64,000 nt of DNA from JAIVJG01 sp964236735 (GCA_964236735.1 CAXSFM010000006.1:196777-260776); one strand, 5' to 3'. Positions 27,068 to 35,620 are shown, counted from the first letter of the stretch. Numbers and translations are program-made. Notes: generated by a model from the letters alone, not told the origin.

Positions 27068-27835
27068 TCACACGTTGAGCGGCTCGACCTCTTTCAGAAT
27101 CGCCTCGACTCGTCCGGCCTCAAGCGCCTTCAACTCCGCCTGCGCTTTCGCCAGCGCGTCGCGCGCCGACTCCCACGCCAGAGTCTTTTGCCGCACGTTC
27201 TCTTTGGCCTTGTCGAGTTCTTGCCACGCCTTGTCTAAATCCTTCTCGAAGTCAGCCGGCGAAGGGACTGCCGCCCCGTCGAGCACGCCCTTCAACTCTC
27301 GCAGGACGACGTACATGCTGGCCGTCTTGTTCTTGTCGTCGTACTGCTCGATCTTCGCCCGGTCGTCCTTGAGCGTCTTGATGTTGTCGCCGAGTTCCTT
27401 CTGCCGGTTCTTCTGGCTGTCATAAGCCTGCTGCTTGGCGTCGCGGTCTTGCTTGGCCGCGTCGTAGTCGGACTTGGCCGCCGCAGCTTTGCCGTCAAGG
27501 GCTGCAACCTCGTCACTCTTCGTCTTGATGTCGTCGTCAACTTTTTTGATCGCGGCGTCCGCGTCTTTCTTCTTGTCGCCGAGCGCGGCCTCGACCATCT
27601 GCTCTTTCGTGTGGTAGTAGGCGTTGAGAGTTTTGACATCCGCGTCGAGTCCCGTCGCGGCCTGGACGAATGTGTTCGTCGTGCTCTTGATCTCGTCAAC
27701 GTTCTTGGTCAGCGCGTCAACGTCGGTTTTGAGCGCGTCGCGCTCCTTCGTCGCCTGTCCGATCTGCGAGTCCTTCTGCTGAAGCTGATCTTTCAGTTCC
27801 TTCAATCTGTCTTCAGGGCTTTTGTCGTTGGGCAT
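27068..27835 (-). CDS. coiled-coil protein of the eCIS operon
   Basis: 255 residues, Lys/Asp/Ala-rich and almost wholly predicted coiled coil: heptads run from RLKELKDQLQQKDSQIGQAT through AAAAKSDYDAAKQDRDAKQQ to a C-terminal AKAQAELKALEAGRVEAILK. There is no signal peptide, membrane span or enzyme motif. GGAG lies 7 nt before the ATG. It is the second gene of the operon, before the tail terminator. It may be a scaffold or length factor, but nothing in the sequence fixes this; I do not recognise a named family. Confidence 0.6.
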   Translation of the reverse strand: MPNDKSPEDRLKELKDQLQQKDSQIGQATKERDALKTDVDALTKNVDEIKSTTNTFVQAATGLDADVKTLNAYYHTKEQMVEAALGDKKKDADAAIKKVDDDIKTKSDEVAALDGKAAAAKSDYDAAKQDRDAKQQAYDSQKNRQKELGDNIKTLKDDRAKIEQYDDKNKTASMYVVLRELKGVLDGAAVPSPADFEKDLDKAWQELDKAKENVRQKTLAWESARDALAKAQAELKALEAGRVEAILKEVEPLNV

Positions 27836-27873
27836 AAGTCATCTCCAGAGTGAGGGGCACGGTCTCCGCTTTT

Positions 27874-28158
27874 TCACCCGGCCTCTTCGTTAATCAATTC
27901 GCCGATCTCGCGCAGGCGAGCGGAATTCACTTGATAGCGTGTGCGCCCGCCGCCGCTCTGCTCGATCACAAGTCCCTGCTCGACGAGTTCGGAGAGAGCT
28001 TCCCTGACGAGCGCCGTCTGGCGCTTAATCTCGCGCTCAAGCAGCCACCACTCCATCACGCCTTCCAAAGTGTCTTGGGCTTCGGGGTGTTCCACTAAAT
28101 ATGTCAGCACCTCGCGCGCGACGAACGACTTTGTGTGTGTGCCTGTGTGCCGTCTCAC
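27874..28158 (-). CDS. winged-helix protein, first gene of the eCIS operon
   Basis: 94 residues from a GTG that has GAAGGA 6 nt upstream; the ATG eight codons earlier has no ribosome site and would leave almost no 5' leader after the sigma-54 promoter. The sequence reads as a compact winged helix: FVAREVLTYLVEHPEAQDTL, EGVMEWWLLEREIKRQTALV, REALSELVEQGLVIEQSGGG, RTRYQVNS. No sensor domain is present. It may autoregulate the operon or act as a structural adaptor; wHTH folds serve both uses. Function not established. Confidence 0.68.
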   Translation of the reverse strand: MRRHTGTHTKSFVAREVLTYLVEHPEAQDTLEGVMEWWLLEREIKRQTALVREALSELVEQGLVIEQSGGGRTRYQVNSARLREIGELINEEAG

Positions 28159-28200
28159 GCCGTGTCCTTCAGCAGCGAGCATCAAATAAGATTAAGCGCA

Positions 28201-28217
28201 AGCAAGCTCCGTTCCGG
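28201..28217 (-). promoter_or_regulatory. sigma-54 promoter (-24/-12) for the eCIS operon
   Basis: On the minus strand the sequence reads CGGAACG GAGC TTGCT. The invariant GG and GC are separated by exactly 10 bases and the TTGC box is complete; the -24 box matches TGGCACG at five of seven bases. Transcription would begin near 28191, about 33 bases before the GTG of the first gene. A sigma-54 activator gene lies just upstream. Not tested by any scoring tool. Confidence 0.6.
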
Positions 28218-28276
28218 CGATTGACGCTTGATTTTGTCGGCTATGCACAGGGAAGCGTGCGAGAGAGGCGGATGTT

Positions 28277-28373
28277 TTTGTCCGTGCGGTTCGCAGACGC
28301 GCGCGCAAATCTCTTGAATCGCGCGCGCATTCGAGGTGGATAAATTTGTCCGGGCAGGCGCAGGCGTTTGTCC
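28277..28373. repeat. three TTTGTCC direct repeats upstream of the eCIS promoter (possible enhancer sites)
   Basis: TTTGTCC occurs at 28277-28283, 28345-28351 and 28367-28373, each followed by a short GC-rich stretch. The last two are 22 bases apart, about two helical turns. A partial copy (TTTGTCG) is at 28233-28239. They lie 62-158 bases upstream of the -24 box, the usual range for sites bound by sigma-54 activators. A binding role is inference. Confidence 0.35.
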
Positions 28374-28420
28374 TGCGCGCGGGGCGTGGGACTTCCGTGT
28401 ATGAGAGCGTGGCGCGCGGG

Positions 28421-29845
28421 TCAGGCTTCCTGCCTGAACGTCTTGGGGTCTATGCCGTACCTGCGGATGAGTTGGAAGAAGGCGCGACGATTTTTCCGCG
28501 CGAGGCTCGCCGCCCGCGTGATGTTGCCGCCGCACACGCGCAGCACGTTGAGCAGATAGCCGCGCTCGAACTGTTCGATGACGCGGCTTTTCTCTTCCTT
28601 GAAGGATGCCGGGGGCGTCGTCGCCGTCGTCACGTCGCCGCGCGGGAGTTGGATGTCGGCGGCGCACACGACCCGCCGCTCGCTCAACACGACGGCGCGC
28701 TCGACAACGTGCTGCAACTCTCTGACGTTACCGGGCCAGTCGTAGAGCACGAGCGCGTGGAGCGCGTCCAGAGCATAATCCCGCGCTCGCTTGTCGAACT
28801 CGTCGGCGTATTTCGCCAGAAAGTGACGCGCCAGCAGAGGGATGTCCTCGCGCCGCTCGCGCAGGGGCGGCAGCCGCAACGAGATGACGTTGAGACGGTA
28901 AAAGAGGTCACGCCGCAGGCGACCCGTGTTGAGCGCGGCGTCCAGGTCGGCATTCGTCGCCGCGATGACGCGCACGTTCGCCTTTCGCGTCTTCGTCGAG
29001 CCGAGCGGGCGATACTCCTTCTCTTGAAGGAAGCGAAGCAGCTTGACCTGCGCGAGCAGCGGCAGGCTGTCAATTTCATCGAGGAAGAGCGTGCCGCCGT
29101 CGCTCTCCTGCACCAATCCATCCTGCGCGCTCGACGCGCCCGTGTACGCGCCGCGCTCGTGGCCGAACAATTCGTTCTCGACCAACTCGACGGGAACTGC
29201 GCCGCAGTTGACGGGCACGAACGGCCCGCTCGCGCGCGGGCTGAGGTAGTGGACGGCGCGCGCGCACAACTCCTTGCCCGTCCCCGTCTCGCCGGAGAGC
29301 ATGACGTTGGCGTCGCACTTCGCCAGCGGCGGAATCTTTCTGATCTCTTCGAGAAAGACCGCGCTCTCGCCGACGAGTTGCCGCAGCCCGAGTTTTTCTT
29401 TGAGCGCGCGCGTCAGAGGCTCTTCGAGCCGCGCGCGCTCAAGCAGACGATTGACGCGCGGGACGACATCGGCGGCCTTGAAGGGCGGCGTGATGAAATC
29501 GTCAAATCCAAGCTCCAGCAGACGGATCAACTCGTCCGGCTTTCCGCCTTCGACAATAGCGAGGAAGGATGCATCCGGCGCAACGCTCCGCGCCGTCTGG
29601 AACAGCGTCTCCGCCTCCGGCTCGGACTCGCGCGCCAGCACGAAGAAGATGAGGTCAGGGTTGAAGTCTCGGATCACGCTTGATAGATCGCGCGCGCCGG
29701 CGTGTACATCATGCCGGCACATCTCAGCATCAGGGCTTGAGGACTGAAGGATGTTTCGGAGCGCGGCGGCGGGATCGCCGGCGGGGTCGTCATCGAGCAG
29801 AAAGATTCTTGCGGGTCTCGTCATGGTGTGGTGGCGGTCGTCCAT
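28421..29845 (-). CDS. sigma-54-dependent transcriptional activator with pseudo-receiver domain
   Basis: 474 residues (467 if the ATG seven codons later is used; neither has a good ribosome site). Residues ~12-130 have a receiver fold, but the phosphoacceptor position reads PDLIFFVLA (Val for Asp), the conserved Thr is Val (FLAIVEGG) and the Lys is Pro (ITPPF). The AAA+ domain is complete: Walker A GETGTGKE, GAYTGA loop, Walker B GGTLFLDEID, RRDLFYRLNVISLRLPPLRE. A Fis-type helix-turn-helix ends the protein (NITRAASLARKNRRAFFQLI). No kinase gene is adjacent. It sits right before the eCIS promoter, so it is the obvious activator of that operon; control probably does not use phosphorylation. 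Confidence 0.92.
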   Translation of the reverse strand: MDDRHHTMTRPARIFLLDDDPAGDPAAALRNILQSSSPDAEMCRHDVHAGARDLSSVIRDFNPDLIFFVLARESEPEAETLFQTARSVAPDASFLAIVEGGKPDELIRLLELGFDDFITPPFKAADVVPRVNRLLERARLEEPLTRALKEKLGLRQLVGESAVFLEEIRKIPPLAKCDANVMLSGETGTGKELCARAVHYLSPRASGPFVPVNCGAVPVELVENELFGHERGAYTGASSAQDGLVQESDGGTLFLDEIDSLPLLAQVKLLRFLQEKEYRPLGSTKTRKANVRVIAATNADLDAALNTGRLRRDLFYRLNVISLRLPPLRERREDIPLLARHFLAKYADEFDKRARDYALDALHALVLYDWPGNVRELQHVVERAVVLSERRVVCAADIQLPRGDVTTATTPPASFKEEKSRVIEQFERGYLLNVLRVCGGNITRAASLARKNRRAFFQLIRRYGIDPKTFRQEA

Positions 29846-30424
29846 TGACGGCGGTGGAACGCCGGAGTTTTTCGATCTCTCCTTTCCGGTGCGCGGCCTG
29901 AGGAGTTGGCGCAGGCGATGGGTGGCGCGCGTTGTCTTCCTCCCCTGGTCGAGTGGATGCGCCGCGACGCGAAGCGCGGCAGTTGAAAAAGACGAAGGCC
30001 GGCGACTCCTTGCGGCGCGGGACTGCCGATAAAAGTCGCTTGCTCTCCGTCGTGGACGCGCGCGTCAGGTGGCGCGTGCCGTGCTCGTATGAATTAGCGT
30101 TAAGTGAAGAAAGGCGCGTCTCGTGAGATGGCTGAGAATGCTGTGCATGATAAAAATCTCCGTGATGAAATGAGGAGGTCGTGTTCGCCTCACACCGGCG
30201 AGGGCATGAATTGGGGCTGGCGAAGAAAACGTTGAGAGCCGGAGCGAGGTTAAAAGCCGGCTTGAATCCTGTTGACTCAGGCCGGTTGGCGGTCTGGCAG
30301 ATGTCAGAGCCAATCCCTGTTTGAGTGCCGTACTCTATGACTAAACCTCTATCCTGTCAATACCGATCATTGGCCGCCCGTAGATTAGATGATCCCGGCA
30401 ATTCTTATCCCGCAGCGCTCCAAC
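29846..30424. other. intergenic region, no convincing gene
   Basis: 579 bases between the activator and a small hypothetical gene. A possible 27-codon minus-strand reading frame starts near 30147 (MHSILSHLTR) with GGAG 9 nt upstream, but nothing else supports it. No clear promoter or terminator was found. The control region of the activator gene must lie here. Confidence 0.5.
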
Positions 30425-30847
30425 TTAGCATCTGTGCATCATAAATCTGATTGATTGTCCCCCCACCTTCCAGCCATCTCGCGTATGGCGAAGCGGTAAA
30501 TCCACCTCACAGAGCGACGCGCTTCCTTCGACCCAGATGCCTTCGGTGATCTCCTCGCATTTAAGCGAGTAATGCTCTACGTCTGTGAAGACACTGCGCC
30601 AGTAAACTCCATAGCGAATCTTGTAAACGATTCCTCCGGTCTCGATGTACAGGATATTGCCGCTCAGGATTTTGTAATTGATGAGGCCCAACAATTCCAG
30701 AAGCCTGCTTTGGTCTTGCGGAGTGGGAGCAGATTCAAACGACGGTAATGGCGAAAGCGGAGTCTCATCCGGGAGGCCGGCCTCTTCCATTCGCCACTCT
30801 CCAGGAGCAACGTGAGGCGTGCCGTCGCGATGCCTGCCAGCGTCCAT
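30425..30847 (-). CDS. hypothetical protein
   Basis: 140 residues, ATG with AAAGGA 7 nt upstream. The N-terminal ~45 residues are Pro/Glu-rich and probably disordered. The rest reads as a small folded domain: SRLLELLGLINYKILSGNIL, YIETGGIVYKIRYGVYWRSV, CEEITEGIWVEGSASLCEVD. No signal peptide or membrane span. I do not recognise the family. It is isolated between the eCIS regulator and the ABC transporter genes, with over 140 bases on each side. Confidence 0.55.
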   Translation of the reverse strand: MDAGRHRDGTPHVAPGEWRMEEAGLPDETPLSPLPSFESAPTPQDQSRLLELLGLINYKILSGNILYIETGGIVYKIRYGVYWRSVFTDVEHYSLKCEEITEGIWVEGSASLCEVDLPLRHTRDGWKVGGQSIRFMMHRC

Positions 30848-30990
30848 TGATTATCCTTTTGAGAGCATGGCGTGATACCGGGTTGCAATAAAAAGTGTGG
30901 AAGGGCGGGTTACGGGTAACGCAGATATGACCCATCTCCGGCCTTAGCTCCATGCATTTCCTTACAGCAAGTGACAGCCCGCGCGCGGCA

Positions 30991-31743
30991 TTATCCAGCC
31001 AGACCGAAGCCGCTTTCGCTTAATTCGCGTTCAGCTTTTTCCGTTGCGCGTCCATGCTCTTCTTCAACCACGCGCCCGTCGAAGACGTGGATGATGCGAT
31101 CAGCATGTTGTGCGTAGCGCGGGTCGTGCGTCACCATGCAGACGGTCGCGCCACCCTGATGCAACTCGCGCAGTAAATCCATCACGGCCTCACCGTTGGC
31201 CGAGTCGAGATTGCCCGTCGGCTCGTCTGCCAGCAGAATACTCGGCTGGCCTGCCACCGCGCGCGCGACCGCCACACGTTGCTGCTGCCCGCCTGACAAC
31301 TGGCTCGGCAAATGCTTCGCGCGATGATCCATCCCGACCTTTTCCAACGCTTCTGTGACTCGTTTCCTGCGCTCCGTGGCATTCATCCCGCGATAGGTCA
31401 GCGGCAGCGCGACGTTATCGTAAACCGTGAGGTCGCCGATTAAATTAAAACTCTGAAAGATGAATCCAATCTCAAGATTGCGGATGCGCGCGCGATCTGA
31501 CAATTCGAGATTCTCGACGGGCTGACCCTTGAGCAGATAGCGTCCATCAGAAGGCGTATCGAGCAGACCCAAAATTGAGAGCAGCGTTGACTTGCCGCAC
31601 CCGGAAGGGCCTGCGATGGAGAGATATTCGCCTTCTTTGATGTCGAGATGAATGCCTGACAGCGCGTGCGTCTCCACTTCATCGGTGAAGAATATTTTTT
31701 TGACATCATCAAGATGAATCAACGTCCGGGCTGCGGGGTTCAT
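30991..31743 (-). CDS. ABC transporter ATP-binding protein (MacB/LolD type)
   Basis: 250 residues from MNPAARTL (AAGGAG 6 nt upstream; the longer in-frame start is not needed). Complete ATPase: Walker A GPSGCGKS, Q-loop FIFQSFNLIG, signature LSGGQQQRVAVARA, Walker B ILLADEPTGNLDS, H-loop MVTHD. It is close to the ATPase at 47733-48461 (same VKKxFxTDEVETHALSGIHL segment) and even the upstream bases are similar, indicating duplication. It would energise one or more of the ADOP-type permeases encoded nearby. Confidence 0.93.
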   Translation of the reverse strand: MNPAARTLIHLDDVKKIFFTDEVETHALSGIHLDIKEGEYLSIAGPSGCGKSTLLSILGLLDTPSDGRYLLKGQPVENLELSDRARIRNLEIGFIFQSFNLIGDLTVYDNVALPLTYRGMNATERRKRVTEALEKVGMDHRAKHLPSQLSGGQQQRVAVARAVAGQPSILLADEPTGNLDSANGEAVMDLLRELHQGGATVCMVTHDPRYAQHADRIIHVFDGRVVEEEHGRATEKAERELSESGFGLAG

Positions 31744-31815
31744 CTTTTTCTCCTTGAGATAAGCAATCAACAGTTAGCAACCAGCAATCGGCAGTTAGCT
31801 AAGGCAAGTTTCCCG

Positions 31816-32481
31816 TCAGTCATTCACAATCCATCCGTCTTCAAGCTTGACGATGCGATTGCCGAAAGCTGCGTTTTGGTCCGAGTGCGTCACTTGAATA
31901 ATCGTCGCGCCCTGCTCATTCAAAGACTTGAATAGCTCCATGATTTCTTTGCCCTGACTCGAATGCAGGTTGCCCGTCGGCTCGTCGGCGAGAATCAGCT
32001 TCGGGTTGGCGATGACGGCGCGCGCGACTCCGACGAGTTGCTGTTGACCGCCCGATAATTGATTCGGGAAGAGGTCTTTTTTGCCGACGATGTGAAAGCG
32101 ATCAAGCGTGTCTCCGACGATGCTCTGGCGGTCTTTCTTAGCAATGTCGCGATACGAGAGAGGCATCTCAAGATTTTCGTAAACGGTGAGGTGATCGAGC
32201 AGGTGATAGCTTTGAAAAACGAACCCGATATTTTTGTTGCGTAGCTCGGCTCTCTGTTTTTGGTTGAGTTTATGAACGGGCTGTTCGAGAAAATCATATT
32301 CGCCCGTCCACGAACTGTCGTGCATCCCGATGATGTGCAGCAGCGTTGACTTGCCCGCGCCCGACGGCCCCATGATGGAGATGAACTCGCCTTCTTTAAT
32401 GTCAATATCCACGCGCCGCAGGATGTAAGTCTTGGTTGCTCCCGCCTGAAAAAACTTGTCCACGTTTCGCAATTTAATCAT
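31816..32481 (-). CDS. ABC transporter ATP-binding protein (MacB/LolD type, variant signature)
   Basis: 221 residues. Walker A GPSGAGKS and Walker B LILADEPTGNLHS are present. The signature is LSGGQQQLVGVARAV rather than LSGGQQQRVAVARAV, and the D-loop has His for Asp. The N-terminus MIKLRNVDKFFQAGATKTYI is characteristic of ATPases found with ADOP permeases. It belongs to a second subfamily distinct from the two other ATPases in the window. The next gene downstream is the ATPase at 30991-31743, with a 72-base gap. Confidence 0.92.
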   Translation of the reverse strand: MIKLRNVDKFFQAGATKTYILRRVDIDIKEGEFISIMGPSGAGKSTLLHIIGMHDSSWTGEYDFLEQPVHKLNQKQRAELRNKNIGFVFQSYHLLDHLTVYENLEMPLSYRDIAKKDRQSIVGDTLDRFHIVGKKDLFPNQLSGGQQQLVGVARAVIANPKLILADEPTGNLHSSQGKEIMELFKSLNEQGATIIQVTHSDQNAAFGNRIVKLEDGWIVND

Positions 32482-32746
32482 GTCTGACCCTCACCACTCG
32501 CTTTGTTCAAGCAGGCTTCATCAAAGAAAAGTATCTTCATAAGAAACTGCTATGCCAGCGCAAGAGCCGCGCCGGGATGATTAAAAGTCCGCCTTGTGAT
32601 GAAAGCGAACCGGCCACGAGACGCGGCCTGTCCATTTCCGGGATGCGCCAATCCCAAAATCGGAACTTGCTCGTTGAAGTGTAAGTGCGTGCGAATTTTG
32701 CTTCGCGTGAATGTGACATGAGAGATGGACGCTTCACGCCACGCAG

Positions 32747-34153
32747 TTAAAGCGGAAGACGCAGGCGCGCTTCGCAGCCTTGCGCTGTCCGGCGATTTTC
32801 CAGCACGAGCGTGCCGCCATGCGCTTCGGCGATTTGACGACTGAGCGCGAGGCCGATGCCGGAGCCTTCCGGCTTCGTCGTGAAAAACGGCACGAAGAGG
32901 TTCGACGTGTTGGCGAGTCCCGGCCCGTCATCTTCAATCACGATTTCAAGTTCATTCGCAGTCTTCCTCCAATTCATACGCACGCCGCCGCCCGTCTCCA
33001 AAGCGGCGTCCACAGCGTTGCGTAAAAGATTGATGAGGACTTGTTCCATCTGGTCGCCGTCGGCTTCAATCGTTAACTCCGGCCCCGCGTTGAGCGTCAC
33101 GTCGAGACGTGTTTCCAGCCCCACGACTCGCCGCATCAAAACGCACACGTCCAACGGCGCGAGTCGCGGTTGAGGAAGCCTTGAGAGGCGCGCGTAAGCC
33201 GACATGAAACGGCTCAAAGCGGCAGAGCGCGACGAGATAATCGAGAGGCCGCGTTGCATGTCTTCGTGCCAGTCGGCGGGCTGCGGCTTTTTGACGAGCA
33301 AACTTTCGAGGCTGCCCGCGATGGATTTAATCGGCGCGAGCGAGTTGTTCAACTCGTGGCCGAGCACGCGCACGAGACGCTGCCACGCCTCGCGCTCCTC
33401 TTCGCGCAGGGCGCGGCTGAGGTCTGTCAGGACTAAGAGTTGATGTTGCTCGCCGCGACTGCGAAACGAGTTGCGGTGCATCTCCCAACGACCGATGCCG
33501 CCGGGAAAAGTCATCTGGATGGTGCGTATGGATTCTTCGCCGTGCAGCGGATCAAAGAGATTGAGTTGCGCCGCGCTTCGTCCCATCAAACGCTCTGCGG
33601 GTTGCGCCATCAAACGCTCGCCCGCGCGATTGACTAAGACCAGACGCTCGTCACGGTCAAAGGCGAAGACGGCCACGTCAATCTCCGTCATCACCGTGCG
33701 AAGCAGCGCGGAGGCTTCGAGCGCGCCGAGACGCTGCGTCTGCAAAATCTCGCCGAGCGCGTTGACTTCCAGCAAGACATCGCCGAGCGCATCATCGCGG
33801 CTCGCGCCACGCGCGCGAATCGAGAAGTCGCCTTCGCGCAAAGCCGCCAGCAAGTTCGAGAGAGTTTGCAGCGGCAGCACCACGCGCCCGCGCAGGGCAA
33901 AGGCGAAGCCGAACCAGAAACCTAAGATGAGAGCCGTCAGCGTCCACTCAACTTTGGTCGTGTAATCGCCGCTCCACAAAAAAATGAGCGAGACGAGCGT
34001 GCCCGGCAAGCCGCCGACTAAAGCCGTCAACAGGACGCGCCGCTCGTGGCTTAAACTTGATTTGCGACGTGTCGTGGAAGGGCGTGCTGAGACTAGGGGA
34101 TGCGGCTTGCTTGCCGGTCTGGCCTTTAACTTTTCCGCCGCGTCATAGCCCAT
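32747..34153 (-). CDS. sensor histidine kinase (NtrY-like)
   Basis: 468 residues. Two membrane spans (about 40-60 and 71-88) have almost no periplasmic loop between them. A HAMP-like segment (PLQTLSNLLAALREGDFSIR), a PAS domain (DVAVFAFDRDERLVLVNRAG), the HisKA box LGHELNNSLAPIKS and an ATPase domain (NLLRNAVDAA, DDGPG, FFTTKPEGSGIGLALS) follow. It overlaps the end of the response-regulator gene by 11 bases, so the pair is coupled. The short loop implies that it senses membrane or cytoplasmic signals. It is the last-but-two gene of the export locus. Confidence 0.93.
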   Translation of the reverse strand: MGYDAAEKLKARPASKPHPLVSARPSTTRRKSSLSHERRVLLTALVGGLPGTLVSLIFLWSGDYTTKVEWTLTALILGFWFGFAFALRGRVVLPLQTLSNLLAALREGDFSIRARGASRDDALGDVLLEVNALGEILQTQRLGALEASALLRTVMTEIDVAVFAFDRDERLVLVNRAGERLMAQPAERLMGRSAAQLNLFDPLHGEESIRTIQMTFPGGIGRWEMHRNSFRSRGEQHQLLVLTDLSRALREEEREAWQRLVRVLGHELNNSLAPIKSIAGSLESLLVKKPQPADWHEDMQRGLSIISSRSAALSRFMSAYARLSRLPQPRLAPLDVCVLMRRVVGLETRLDVTLNAGPELTIEADGDQMEQVLINLLRNAVDAALETGGGVRMNWRKTANELEIVIEDDGPGLANTSNLFVPFFTTKPEGSGIGLALSRQIAEAHGGTLVLENRRTAQGCEARLRLPL

Positions 34154-35495
34154 ACTTTTGCAGGCGACGATACAACGCGCTGCGGCTTAAACCAAGCGCG
34201 TCGGCAGCCAGATTGACGTTGCCGCCGAAACGCGCGAGCGCCTTGCGAATCAGAAACGACTCGACTTCTTCGAGGCTCATCTCTTCCAGCCGCCGCGCCC
34301 CTTCGCGCTCGTGTCTGAGTCCGAGGTCGGAAGCCCGCACGCAATTTTCCTGCGCCATGAGAACCGCGCGCTCCGCGACGTGATTCAATTCTCGAATGTT
34401 GCCCGGCCACGAATAATCTTGCAGCGCAGAGAGCGCCGCGTCGTCGAAATCGGCGAGCGTCTTGCGATAATGCTCCGCGTGTTGCTGTAGAAAATGTTGC
34501 GCCAGCAGAGGAATGTCTTCGCGCCGCTCGCGCAGAGGCGGCAGGTGAATCTCCACCGTGTTGAGACGAAACAGCAAGTCCTGTCGAAAGCGTCCCTCGT
34601 CAACCGCCTTGTGCAAGTCGGCGTTGGTCGCGGACAGCACGCGCACGTCCGCGCGCCTGGCTTTGGAAGACCCGACTCTTTCAAACTCGCCCGTCTCAAG
34701 CACGCGCAAAAGTTTCGTCTGCAAGTTGAGCGGCACGTTCCCGATCTCGTCTAACAGAAGCGTGCCGCCGTCGGCCAACTCGAAACGCCCGACGCGATCC
34801 GCCTTCGCATCCGTGAACGCCCCCTTAACGTGGCCGAACAGTTCACTCTCGAAAACGCCTTCGGAAAGCGCGCCCGCGTTGACCGTGACCAGAGGCTTCG
34901 ACGCGCGCTCCGACAAAGTGTGCAGCGAGCGCGCGACGACCTCTTTGCCCGTGCCGTTCTCTCCCGTGATAAGCACGTTCGCGTCCGAGCGTCCGACGCG
35001 ATTGATGAGTTCGAGGACGGGCTGCATCGCCTGCGACTCGGCGATCAGCGTCGGGCGGTCTTCGCCGTCGCGCAGCAATTTATTCTCCGCTTCCAGTCGT
35101 TGCTCTTTGCGTAAGACGTGCCCCAACTCGGTCTGCGTGCGAAGAATTGAAAGCAGGCGCGCGTTGTCCCAAGGCTTCTGCACGAAGTCACGCGCCCCGC
35201 GCCGCATCGCCTCCACCGCCACGCCGACGCTGCCCCACGCCGTCATCACGACGACGGGCAGCGTGCCGTCGAGAGCTTGAATGCGGCTCAATAAATCCAA
35301 GCCTTCCTGCCCGGACGTGGTATCGCGCGCGTAGTTCAAATCCATCAAGAGGACGTTGTAGTCGTGCGACTCCAAAGCCTTGAGCACGCCGGCGGGCGAG
35401 TGTGCAACTTCGATTTCGTAGCCTTCGGATTTGAGCAACAAGCGCAACGCTTCGAGCACATCACGCTGGTCGTCAGCGATTAAAATTCGGGGCAT
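34143..35495 (-). CDS. NtrC-family sigma-54 response regulator
   Basis: 450 residues. A full receiver domain (ILIADDQRDVLEALRLLLKS, phosphoacceptor in NVLLMDLNY, Lys in FVQKPWD). The AAA+ domain has Walker A GENGTGKE, the sigma-54 contact loop reads GAFTDA instead of GAFTGA, and Walker B is GGTLLLDEIG. A Fis-type HTH ends the protein (NLAADALGLSRSALYRRLQK). It is encoded just after the TolC-like gene and upstream of its kinase, inside the putative operon preceded by a sigma-54 promoter, so it likely activates that operon in response to envelope or toxic stress. The signal is unknown. Confidence 0.94.
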   Translation of the reverse strand: MPRILIADDQRDVLEALRLLLKSEGYEIEVAHSPAGVLKALESHDYNVLLMDLNYARDTTSGQEGLDLLSRIQALDGTLPVVVMTAWGSVGVAVEAMRRGARDFVQKPWDNARLLSILRTQTELGHVLRKEQRLEAENKLLRDGEDRPTLIAESQAMQPVLELINRVGRSDANVLITGENGTGKEVVARSLHTLSERASKPLVTVNAGALSEGVFESELFGHVKGAFTDAKADRVGRFELADGGTLLLDEIGNVPLNLQTKLLRVLETGEFERVGSSKARRADVRVLSATNADLHKAVDEGRFRQDLLFRLNTVEIHLPPLRERREDIPLLAQHFLQQHAEHYRKTLADFDDAALSALQDYSWPGNIRELNHVAERAVLMAQENCVRASDLGLRHEREGARRLEEMSLEEVESFLIRKALARFGGNVNLAADALGLSRSALYRRLQKYGL

Positions 35496-35580
35496 TATCT
35501 TTTGAGCGTCTTTCGGTGACCTATCTGTCGCAGCGAAGAATTGACGAAGGATGAGCGAAAAGAAGTTCCTTTCTTCAATT

Positions 35581-35615
35581 CATTATTCATCACTCATCAC
35601 TCATCATTCATCATT
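35581..35615. repeat. short tandem heptamer repeats
   Basis: Five consecutive heptamers: CATTATT, CATCACT, CATCACT, CATCATT, CATCATT. They lie in the 125-base gap between the TolC-like gene and the regulator gene. Related ATCATTC-type repeats occur at 42751-42843. They look like the short tandem repeats known in cyanobacteria; no function is assigned. Confidence 0.7.
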
Positions 35616-35620
35616 TCTTC

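Noticed and set aside
30065..30313. 82-residue minus-strand reading frame upstream of the sigma-54 activator
   Set aside because: No ribosome site at its first start, no recognisable protein pattern; a 27-codon inner frame is too short to call.
32482..32746. 66-residue reading frame between the kinase and the ATPase
   Set aside because: Composition and lack of a ribosome site argue for chance; the gap more likely holds control sequence.
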